A DNA stretch of 12,806 bases from Caldifarciminota bacterium 4484_100. GTDB taxonomy: Bacteria > Hydrothermota > Tepidihabitantia > SM23-42. The notes beneath the pieces are model-generated. The model was given only the letters and a program-made list of their open reading frames with translations. It did no database searches and was not told the DNA's origin. Position 1 is the first letter of the stretch, and each line of letters opens with the position of its first letter. Both the position numbers and the translations under genes were made by a program. The stretch lies in the NCBI GenBank assembly GCA_002049785.1, contig MUKB01000023.1:1-12806 (forward strand), given 5' to 3'. Of this stretch, positions 1 to 5,954 are shown piece by piece.

Positions 1-243
1 TCAATATCCTGGGCGGTCTTGGTTATCGCATCGAACCAGGTCTGTTTCCGGTTTAACTCCTCCATTATCTTTTGAGCCTTAGCCCGATCATTCCAGAAAT
101 CGGTTGCGGTTGTTTTCTTCTGGAGTTTTTCTAAATCCTTTTTGAGCTCCTCAAGGTCAAAGATGCTCCTTTAATTTAGTGAACCTCTCCCTCAGTTTTT
201 TCACCTTTTCAAGGGTGATATCTTCTACTGACGGCCTATTCAA
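1..243 (-). CDS. prfB: Peptide chain release factor 2 (RF2), N-terminal part, programmed +1 frameshift
   Basis: RF2 recognises UGA/UAA stop codons in the ribosomal A site and triggers peptide release. Only the N-terminal domain is visible, because the gene leaves the window at position 1. Reading starts at TTG (243-241), preceded by a GAGGAG Shine-Dalgarno with a 6-nt gap; an in-frame TAA lies just upstream at 249-247. The zero frame gives 28 codons and then TGA at 159-157. A +1 shift at CTT TGA C continues as [16 protein letters not shown] and then [17 protein letters not shown], which matches the helical N-terminal domain of RF2 (compare the usual DPDFWNDPEKAQ). The start overlaps the rpmE stop (TTGA), so translation is probably coupled to rpmE. 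RF2 rather than RF1 is indicated by the frameshift site and the DFWND motif. The catalytic GGQ and the SPF motif lie outside the window. Confidence 0.93.
156..172 (-). promoter_or_regulatory. RF2 programmed +1 frameshift site
   Basis: Read on the minus strand: an internal Shine-Dalgarno-like AAAGGAG (172-166), then CAT, then CTT TGA C (162-156). Order and spacing are the same as in the well-known E. coli prfB site (SD, three bases, CUU UGA C). In the known mechanism, scarce RF2 makes the ribosome pause at UGA, and the SD pushes it into the +1 frame so that full-length RF2 is made. Zero-frame translation stops at codon 29. Confidence 0.95.
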
Positions 244-479
244 TTTTTACTCCTCTTCTTTTTTGAACGTGTCGGAGTTCTCTTTTTTGAATAGCGCCTT
301 ATGAACTTCTCAACCCTGCCTGCAGAATCGACAATTTTCTGACGGCCGGTAAAAAATGGATGGCACTTTGAACATAGATCAACTGAAATCTTCTCAACGG
401 TTGACCTTGTTTCAATCTTATTACCACAGGCACAGGTAATAACACAGTGCACATATTTAGGATGAATCTTTTTCTTCAT
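240..479 (-). CDS. rpmE: Ribosomal protein bL31, zinc-binding (C+) form
   Basis: A 79-residue protein of the large ribosomal subunit, at the central protuberance where it helps bridge the two subunits. It begins [10 protein letters not shown] and carries a zinc site of two Cys pairs, C16/C18 (CACGN) and C36/C39 ([10 protein letters not shown]), which marks the zinc-containing form of the family. The C-terminal 20 residues are a Lys/Arg-rich tail, slightly longer than in E. coli L31 (70 residues). The ATG is preceded by a strong SD (AGGGGG, 6 nt away). It lies 14 nt after rho and its TGA overlaps the TTG start of prfB, so it is the middle gene of the operon. In other bacteria zinc starvation may switch L31 to a Cys-less paralogue; none is seen here. 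Confidence 0.97.
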   Translation of the reverse strand: MKKKIHPKYVHCVITCACGNKIETRSTVEKISVDLCSKCHPFFTGRQKIVDSAGRVEKFIRRYSKKRTPTRSKKKRSKN

Positions 480-493
480 CGTTTACCCCCTTA

Positions 494-1747
494 TTATTCA
501 CTGCTCATTGATTCGAGGAATTCTTTATTTGTCTTTGTCCGCCGCATCTTTTCGATAAGGAACTCCATCTGTTCAATGGTGTTCATTTCAGAAAGGAGTT
601 TTCGCATAATCCATAACCGATTGAGTTCAAACTCGGACAATAAAAGTTCCTCTTTTCTGGTCCCTGATTTGTAGAGGTCCAGGGCAGGGAAGATCCTTCG
701 ATCAGATAGCCGGCGATCCAGAATTAGCTCAAGATTACCGGTTCCTTTAAATTCCTCAAATATCACCTCATCCATTCTCGAGCCGGTATCGATCAGGGCG
801 GTGGCGATTATGGTGAGACTTCCACCTTCCTCGATATTACGCGCTGAACCGAAGAATTTTTTCGGCTTCTGAAGAGCGGTTGAATCGAGTCCACCAGAAA
901 GGGTCTTGCCAGAATGGGGGACCACTGCATTGTGGGCCCGGGCAAGTCGGGTGAGGCTGTCCAGTAATATTACAACATCCTTTTTTGCCTCAACCATCCG
1001 CTTTGCCCTTTCCAGAATAATCTCAGCGACTTCGGTATGGCGGTCCGGAGTTTCATCAAAGGTTGAAGATACGACTTCGGCGTCCACTGAGCGTTCAAAA
1101 TCGGTAACCTCTTCAGGTCGTTCATCAATTAACAGGACAATCAGATAGATTTCAGGATGGTTTGTGGTGATCGAGTTGGCTATCTTTTGAAGGAGAATTG
1201 TCTTTCCTGCCCGGGGTGGTGAGACAATAAGTCCACGCTGGCCTTTACCGATGGGTGTGAAGAGGTCGACAATCCGCATTGAAAGGTCATTCTTTTCTTC
1301 AATCTCAAGATGGATTCTTTCACGAGGATAGAGTGGTGTGAGGTTATCGAAGAGGACCCTTTCCCGAAACTCTGAGAGTGGAATGTCGTTAATCTTTTCA
1401 ATCTTAATCATTGCAAAATAGCGTTCACCTTCCCGGGGTGGTCGTGCCAGGCCTTTAATATGGTCACCAACCTTCAGATTAAATTTCCGAATTTGAGAGA
1501 TCGAGAGATAGATATCGTCCGGGCTCTGCAGGTAATTATAGTTGGGAGAACGTAGAAAGCCATAACCTTCAGAATGGACCTGCAAAACACCTTCCACTGG
1601 AACCAATTCAGCCCTTTTTGTCTCGGCCTCAATGATTGCATGAATCAGGTCCTGTTTCTTCAAATCCGTGTAGTTGAAAAGACCCAATTCTTTAGCAATC
1701 GCATGAAGCTCAGAGACTTTTTTCTTTTTAAGTTCAGTTATTTCCAT
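494..1747 (-). CDS. rho: Transcription termination factor Rho
   Basis: Hexameric RNA-dependent ATPase/helicase that ends transcription of untranslated RNA. Numbered from the upstream GTG at 1753: Rho_N helical domain about 5-45 ([18 protein letters not shown]), cold-shock-like RNA-binding domain about 52-125 (EGYGFLRSP), and RecA-type ATPase from about 140. The P-loop is SPPRAGKT (178-185), the Walker B DVVILLD (259-265), the catalytic Glu is in LLIDERPEE (E211), the secondary RNA-binding Q/R-loop is around 281-295, and the arginine finger is R366 in SGTRKEE. Length is the usual 417-419 residues, without the insertions seen in many actinobacterial Rho proteins. The ATG at 1747 is preferred because GGTAGG lies 5 nt upstream and homologues start here; a GTG two codons upstream is the alternative. 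First recognised gene of the rho-rpmE-prfB operon. Confidence 0.97.
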   Translation of the reverse strand: MEITELKKKKVSELHAIAKELGLFNYTDLKKQDLIHAIIEAETKRAELVPVEGVLQVHSEGYGFLRSPNYNYLQSPDDIYLSISQIRKFNLKVGDHIKGLARPPREGERYFAMIKIEKINDIPLSEFRERVLFDNLTPLYPRERIHLEIEEKNDLSMRIVDLFTPIGKGQRGLIVSPPRAGKTILLQKIANSITTNHPEIYLIVLLIDERPEEVTDFERSVDAEVVSSTFDETPDRHTEVAEIILERAKRMVEAKKDVVILLDSLTRLARAHNAVVPHSGKTLSGGLDSTALQKPKKFFGSARNIEEGGSLTIIATALIDTGSRMDEVIFEEFKGTGNLELILDRRLSDRRIFPALDLYKSGTRKEELLLSEFELNRLWIMRKLLSEMNTIEQMEFLIEKMRRTKTNKEFLESMSSE

Positions 1748-1848
1748 TTGCACCTACCATTTTTAAATTGCCATCCTTCCAATCCTTGTGGTTTAACACC
1801 AATACTCAGGGGTACAATTTCCCCCTTCCCCATAGCAATCCGCTTCAT
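1738..1848 (-). CDS. Possible 36-residue rho leader peptide
   Basis: An ATG-initiated ORF fills most of the untranslated leader between the rho promoter and rho: it begins [17 protein letters not shown], ends GRCKWK and stops at TAA 1740-1738, inside the rho coding region (10-nt overlap with the rho ATG). The predicted transcript starts about 18 nt upstream of the first ATG; no SD precedes either that ATG or a second in-frame one at 1833. E. coli has an unrelated short leader peptide (rhoL) in the same place, and rho leaders are known sites of autogenous control. I do not recognise the sequence. It could equally be a chance ORF in a structured leader; a 5-bp stem (1808-1812 with 1822-1826) lies inside it. 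Confidence 0.25.
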   Translation of the reverse strand: MKRIAMGKGEIVPLSIGVKPQGLEGWQFKNGRCKWK

Positions 1849-1872
1849 CTGGAGAATATCTAAGGATAGAAA

Positions 1873-1900
1873 ATTATAATTAAAATTTATGATTTGTCAA
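1873..1900 (-). promoter_or_regulatory. Sigma-70-type promoter of the rho operon
   Basis: Read on the minus strand: TTGACA (1900-1895), 16-bp A+T-rich spacer, TATAAT (1878-1873). Both hexamers match consensus perfectly. Transcription should begin near 1866, giving a leader of about 120 nt before rho. It lies immediately after the M23 peptidase stop (1919-1917) with no visible terminator between, so read-through from upstream is possible. Confidence 0.88.
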
Positions 1901-1916
1901 TACCTAATTTATTGAT

Positions 1917-2822
1917 TCAGTCACTAATCACAGATTTGGTGAGGATGAAACGGATTGGGTCAACCGGCCGGTTGGCAATATGAACCTCATAATGGAGATG
2001 GGGGCCGGTAGATTTACCGGTATTGCCGACATAGGCGATGATATCACCTCTTTTTACCTTCATCCCGGGAATTACCTTGATTCGCTGACAATGGGCGAAC
2101 AGGGTGCTGTATCCATAACCGTGGTCGAGCTCAACGGTGAGTCCAAAACCGCGTTTTGTACCGGTATATTTTACCACACCATCAGCAGGCGCAACGATTG
2201 GGGTTCCTATTGGTGCAGCGATATCAAGACCTTCATGCATCTTTACCTTGCCGGTAAAGGGGTCGATATGATAGCCGAAACCCCGGATCAACCATCCCTG
2301 GACCGGGATGATAGATGGTGTATGATTTTGCATATATCGTTTTTCCTCAAGGTAGTTGTAGAGTTCATTAAAGCTCTTCTGCTGAACCCTTGCCTGAGCA
2401 AGGATATTATCAAGGGTCTGGGAAATATCGGTGAGTTTATCCTTTATCCTGGGGGATATTTCTTTGTCATTGTAATGCGGGGTATAACCACCGACCCCTG
2501 CCTTTCTCAAATCTTCATTGATCGGTGTAAGAGGGGCATAGACCCTCAATTTCTTGTCGTAGAGTGCAAGGCTATCAATTATATTATTCAGGTTGGCTAT
2601 CTCATTTTCAATCCGCATCAACTCCTGGTGAACTATTTGATTCTCGGTCCTCAGTTTCCTCAGTCGATTCTGGTCGACTTCGTTGGTCGCAAAGAATACA
2701 ACACTGTAGATAAAGAAACCTAAAATTCCCAGTATGAACATTCCTAACAGAAGAATAAAGATAAATTTTATGTGTAGATTTAAGGTCTTATTGCCCCGGC
2801 TGCTAACAAGAATTATGTCCAA
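1917..2822 (-). CDS. Membrane-anchored M23 (LytM/NlpD-type) peptidase
   Basis: Probable zinc endopeptidase, or a degenerate amidase activator, acting on peptidoglycan crosslinks outside the cytoplasmic membrane. The frame is open from an ATG at 2879, but the promoter TATAAT lies inside that stretch, so the likely start is TTG at 2822-2820, preceded by GGAGAG; this gives 301 residues. With that numbering: short cytosolic segment 1-18, transmembrane helix about 19-46, coiled coil about 50-90 (NRLRKLRTENQIVHQELMRI), a second helical linker about 125-170, and the M23 domain about 175-295. Active-site residues are all present: H196 and D200 (HEGLD), H244 (FAH), and H275/H277 (GPHLHYEV), so an active enzyme is expected. 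N-terminal layout matches cell-wall M23 proteins. Divergent from nrdJ. Confidence 0.93.
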   Translation of the reverse strand: MDIILVSSRGNKTLNLHIKFIFILLLGMFILGILGFFIYSVVFFATNEVDQNRLRKLRTENQIVHQELMRIENEIANLNNIIDSLALYDKKLRVYAPLTPINEDLRKAGVGGYTPHYNDKEISPRIKDKLTDISQTLDNILAQARVQQKSFNELYNYLEEKRYMQNHTPSIIPVQGWLIRGFGYHIDPFTGKVKMHEGLDIAAPIGTPIVAPADGVVKYTGTKRGFGLTVELDHGYGYSTLFAHCQRIKVIPGMKVKRGDIIAYVGNTGKSTGPHLHYEVHIANRPVDPIRFILTKSVISD

Positions 2823-2838
2823 TAAACTCTCCAACCAT

Positions 2839-2866
2839 ATTATATAGACAATTAAAAAAAAGTCAA
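2839..2866 (-). promoter_or_regulatory. Sigma-70-type promoter of the M23 peptidase gene
   Basis: Minus-strand TTGACT (2866-2861), 16-bp spacer beginning with a T-tract, TATAAT (2844-2839). Only the last base of the -35 box departs from consensus. The start point falls near 2832, at the edge of the GGAGAG ribosome binding site, which rules out the upstream ATG at 2879 for transcripts from this promoter. Confidence 0.82.
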
Positions 2867-2900
2867 GGGTTTTCTGCATCCAGAACAGGGATTAATTTGA

Positions 2901-2938
2901 AGTATCAAAAAATGGATTGTTGACAAGTTAATGATACT
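2901..2938. promoter_or_regulatory. Candidate operator: inverted repeat around the nrdJ -35 box
   Basis: AGTATCA (2901-2907) and its exact reverse complement TGATACT (2932-2938) lie 31 bp apart centre to centre, about three helical turns. One arm is upstream of the nrdJ -35 and the other sits in the spacer just before the -10, a layout suited to a dimeric or looping repressor. It does not resemble the published NrdR box consensus well. Chance occurrence in this A+T-rich gap cannot be excluded. Confidence 0.3.
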
Positions 2939-2947
2939 AAGTATAAT
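2920..2947 (+). promoter_or_regulatory. Sigma-70-type promoter of nrdJ
   Basis: TTGACA (2920-2925), 16-bp spacer, TATAAT (2942-2947), both hexamers perfect. The expected start point (about 2953-2956) lies at most a few nucleotides before the GTG start codon at 2957, so the transcript should have essentially no 5' leader. Confidence 0.88.
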
Positions 2948-2956
2948 CTTATTGTT

Positions 2957-4993
2957 GTGAATAAGGTCATTAAACGAGATGGTTCCGAAGAGAATTTTGA
3001 TCCGAACCGAATTTATAATGCCATCAGAAAGGCCCTTAAGGCAAGTCAAGAGGACATCTCCCTTGCTGAAACAATCGGAAATGAGGTTATAGCAGAGTTA
3101 GAAAAGGAACCTGAATCATTCAAACCGCATGTTGAAGATATCCAGGACCTCATTGAGAAGACATTGGTGCGTCATGGTAAGTATGCAACCGCAAAGGCTT
3201 ATATTATTTATCGCCGGAATAGAACCGAACTCAGGGAGAAGAAGACCATCCTTGGAGTAAAGGATGATCTCAAGTTATCATTTAACAGCCTTAAGATACT
3301 TGAGGAACGTTATCTGAGGCGTGACCCTGCAGGAAGGGTGATTGAGTCTCCTGAGCAACTGTTCAAACGAGTAGCAAAGGCAATTGCAGAGGTCGACGCC
3401 AATTATGGTGCCCGTCCTGAGGAGACTGAAGAGAAGTTCTACAACAGTATGGTCAATTTGGAATTTTTGCCCAATTCACCTACCTTGATGAATGCAGGGA
3501 CCGAGATAGGTCAATTATCAGCCTGTTTTGTTCTGCCGATTGAGGATTCATTGAAGAGCATATTTGATACCTTGAAAAACGCGGCATTGATTCATCAGTC
3601 CGGTGGTGGGACCGGTTTTTCATTCTCCCAGATTCGACCCCGGGGCGATGTTGTGAAGTCGACTATGGGTATCGCTTCTGGGCCTATATCATTTATGAGG
3701 ATCTTCGACCGTGCCACTGAAATCATAAAGCAAGGGGGACGGAGACGCGGTGCGAATATGGGGGTTCTGCATGTGACCCATCCTGATATTGTAGATTTTA
3801 TCCGGCTCAAAGAGAAGGAAACCGAATTTGTTAACTTCAATATCTCAGTGGCGGTTTCAGACAATTTCATTAAACGGGCGATCAATAATCAGGTATATGA
3901 ACTCATAAACCCTAGAAATAAGAAGGTGGTGAAGATGCTGAATGCCCGTGATGTCTTCGATTTGATAATCACCAATGCCTGGAAGACAGGAGATCCCGGG
4001 ATGCTCTATCTTGATGAGATAAATCGCAGAAATCCCACACCCGGACTCGGCTCAATCGAGACAACAAATCCCTGCGGTGAGGTCCCTTTGCTTCCCTATG
4101 AATCCTGCAATCTCGGTTCAATAAATCTTGTTCAGATGTTCAACGCAGGCAAATTTGATTATAATAAACTGGCTCGTACGATTGAGGTGGGGGTTCATTT
4201 CCTGGATAATGTCATTGATGCCAATCGATATATTATTAAAGAGATTGAAGATATCACCAGGGGCAATCGAAAGATCGGTCTGGGGATAATGGGGTTTGCC
4301 GATTGTTTGATTAAGATGAACATCCCTTATGATTCCCAGGAGGCGCTCGACTTTGCTGGAGAATTGATGAATTTTATTCAGAATAAGGCACGGGAAGCAT
4401 CACAGGCCCTGGCAGAAAAGCGCGGTTCATTTCCCAATATTCAACATTCAATCTTTAAAGATAAAAAGATGCGGAATGCCACAGTGACATCCATCGCCCC
4501 CACGGGAACAATCAGCACCATCGCGAATGTCTCTTCCGGGATTGAACCGCTATTTTCGGTTGGATATCTGAGGAATGCATTGGATACGACCCTTTTGACG
4601 GTTAATCCACTGTTTGAAGAGACCGCCCGGGAGCGGGGTTTCTATTCAGCGGAGATGATTGCTGAGGTTGTGCGCACCGGCTCGGTTCGACGGATACCCC
4701 AAATACCCGATAATATCAAGCGCATATTTCCGGTTGCCCATGATATTCCACCTGAATTCCATATTAAGATGCAGGCGACATTCCAGCGTTATGTGGATAA
4801 TGCAGTGAGTAAGACCATAAATCTTCCAGAGAATGCTACCCTGGAACAGACCCGGATGGTTTTTCTACTCGCCCACAAGCTCAAATGTAAAGGGGTTACC
4901 ATATATCGATACGGAAGTAAGAAGAGGCAGGCGTTAGAATTTGGAGAGATTAACAACTATAGGGTCTGTGGTGAAGGAATCTGTAATTTTTAA
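2957..4993 (+). CDS. nrdJ: Adenosylcobalamin-dependent (class II) ribonucleoside-diphosphate reductase
   Basis: Reduces ribonucleotides to deoxyribonucleotides using a radical generated from coenzyme B12, so it needs neither oxygen nor a separate radical subunit. 678 residues: an ATP-cone allosteric domain at about 1-90 (VIKRDGSEENFDPNRI), then the ten-stranded barrel. Key residues visible: C190 (LSACFVLP) and C384 (ESCNLGS) as the redox pair, C373 as the thiyl radical site with N371 and E375 (NPCGE), and the PTGTIS loop at 515-520. C671 and C676 near the C-terminus probably re-reduce the active site. It lacks the longer zinc-finger tail found in many NrdJ proteins. Start is GTG; no SD and no other in-frame start fits, and the ATP-cone begins directly there. 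Followed after 12 nt by phzF-like. No cobalamin riboswitch is possible given the absent leader. Confidence 0.96.
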   Translation: MNKVIKRDGSEENFDPNRIYNAIRKALKASQEDISLAETIGNEVIAELEKEPESFKPHVEDIQDLIEKTLVRHGKYATAKAYIIYRRNRTELREKKTILGVKDDLKLSFNSLKILEERYLRRDPAGRVIESPEQLFKRVAKAIAEVDANYGARPEETEEKFYNSMVNLEFLPNSPTLMNAGTEIGQLSACFVLPIEDSLKSIFDTLKNAALIHQSGGGTGFSFSQIRPRGDVVKSTMGIASGPISFMRIFDRATEIIKQGGRRRGANMGVLHVTHPDIVDFIRLKEKETEFVNFNISVAVSDNFIKRAINNQVYELINPRNKKVVKMLNARDVFDLIITNAWKTGDPGMLYLDEINRRNPTPGLGSIETTNPCGEVPLLPYESCNLGSINLVQMFNAGKFDYNKLARTIEVGVHFLDNVIDANRYIIKEIEDITRGNRKIGLGIMGFADCLIKMNIPYDSQEALDFAGELMNFIQNKAREASQALAEKRGSFPNIQHSIFKDKKMRNATVTSIAPTGTISTIANVSSGIEPLFSVGYLRNALDTTLLTVNPLFEETARERGFYSAEMIAEVVRTGSVRRIPQIPDNIKRIFPVAHDIPPEFHIKMQATFQRYVDNAVSKTINLPENATLEQTRMVFLLAHKLKCKGVTIYRYGSKKRQALEFGEINNYRVCGEGICNF

Positions 4994-5005
4994 GGAGAAT
5001 TGATA

Positions 5006-5926
5006 ATGGAATGGTTTAAGATTAGAAGGGTCAGCACCTTTACTCGAACTCCGTATGCAGGTAACCCGGCCTGGGTTATCGTCTGTCCAGAGGGTAAGGT
5101 TGAAGAGAATCGGATGCTCAGATTGACACAGGAACTGAACCCCATTTCAGACACAACATTTGTCTTCCCTGGAGACCAGAGTGCAGATTTATATCTCCGT
5201 TTCTTCAGTAAATCTGAGGAGATAAATTTTTCCGGACATGGCACAATCGCTGCCTACTTTGGAATTGCAGAAGACAATCTGATTAAACTTAATGAACCCA
5301 TTACTTTAGTCCGTCAACACACCAAATCCGGAGTTCAACATTTAGAATTGAGGGTTAAAGAGAACCGGGTGGAGAGGGTAACCGTTTCGATCCCGATACC
5401 CCAGTTTTTGAGTATGGCCATAGACATAAAATCGATATCGAAGATTCTCGGTGTCTCACCGATCGATATTCAAGGGACAAATTATCCAGTGGCAACGGTG
5501 AGCTCGGGCATTACCGACCTTATTATACCGGTAAAGAGCCTGGAACAGTTGATGGACATTCAACCCAATTTCCAATTGATGGCAAACTATTGTAATCGGT
5601 TACTTATCAGCGGCATTGTTGTCTATTCGATGAAGACATTTGATGAAAATAATACCGTCCATATGAGACACTTTGCACCGACTGTGGGGATAAAAGAAGA
5701 CCCGGTAAGTGGTGCATCGAGTGCTTCCCTGGGTTGCTACTTATTGAAGAATCGTATTATTCCACAAGAAGAGATGTCACGGATTCTTGTTGAACAGGGC
5801 CATTCAATGAATATGCCAGGGATTGTATATGTTCACATAAATATAATCAAGAATCAAGTTCTAAAAGTATCCTTTGGTGGTCAGGGTGTTGTTACATTTG
5901 AGGGCTCCATTATGTGCCCAGAATAG
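5006..5926 (+). CDS. PhzF-family isomerase/epimerase-like protein
   Basis: 306 residues with the two-lobed diaminopimelate-epimerase-like fold of the PhzF/YddE family; the true substrate is unknown, and a phenazine pathway is not implied. Family signatures: N-terminal FTRTPYAGNPAWV, the GH motif FSGHG (G77, H78), and the second-lobe motif KEDPVSGASS (D232). Compared with Pseudomonas PhzF, the catalytic Glu (E45, in NLSES) is replaced by Asp here (D49, in NPISDTTFV), and S213 is replaced by Ala (A237). Start is ATG 5006, with AAGGAG at 4992-4997 overlapping the nrdJ stop; a TTG at 5000 is too close to the SD. Cotranscribed with nrdJ, though no biochemical link is known to me. Ends 28 bp before the convergent S8 gene, with no obvious terminator. 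Confidence 0.9.
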   Translation: MEWFKIRRVSTFTRTPYAGNPAWVIVCPEGKVEENRMLRLTQELNPISDTTFVFPGDQSADLYLRFFSKSEEINFSGHGTIAAYFGIAEDNLIKLNEPITLVRQHTKSGVQHLELRVKENRVERVTVSIPIPQFLSMAIDIKSISKILGVSPIDIQGTNYPVATVSSGITDLIIPVKSLEQLMDIQPNFQLMANYCNRLLISGIVVYSMKTFDENNTVHMRHFAPTVGIKEDPVSGASSASLGCYLLKNRIIPQEEMSRILVEQGHSMNMPGIVYVHINIIKNQVLKVSFGGQGVVTFEGSIMCPE

Positions 5927-5954
5927 GTTGTAAACTCTTTTCGAAATACCTCTA

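Noticed and set aside
1980..2723. Plus-strand 247-codon ORF
   Set aside because: It lies wholly antisense to the M23 peptidase, whose active-site motifs are intact; no RBS or recognisable protein.
2823..2879. N-terminal extension of the M23 protein from the ATG at 2879
   Set aside because: The -35 and -10 elements fall within it, and a better RBS precedes the TTG at 2822.
2901..2938. NrdR box pair
   Set aside because: The repeat has suitable three-turn spacing but does not match the 16-bp NrdR consensus; kept only as an unassigned operator candidate.
2880..2956. Cobalamin riboswitch upstream of nrdJ
   Set aside because: The promoter leaves virtually no transcribed leader, and there is no B12-box-like sequence.
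5927..5954. Bidirectional terminator between the convergent phzF-like and S8 genes
   Set aside because: The 28-bp gap contains no G/C-rich stem followed by a T-run.
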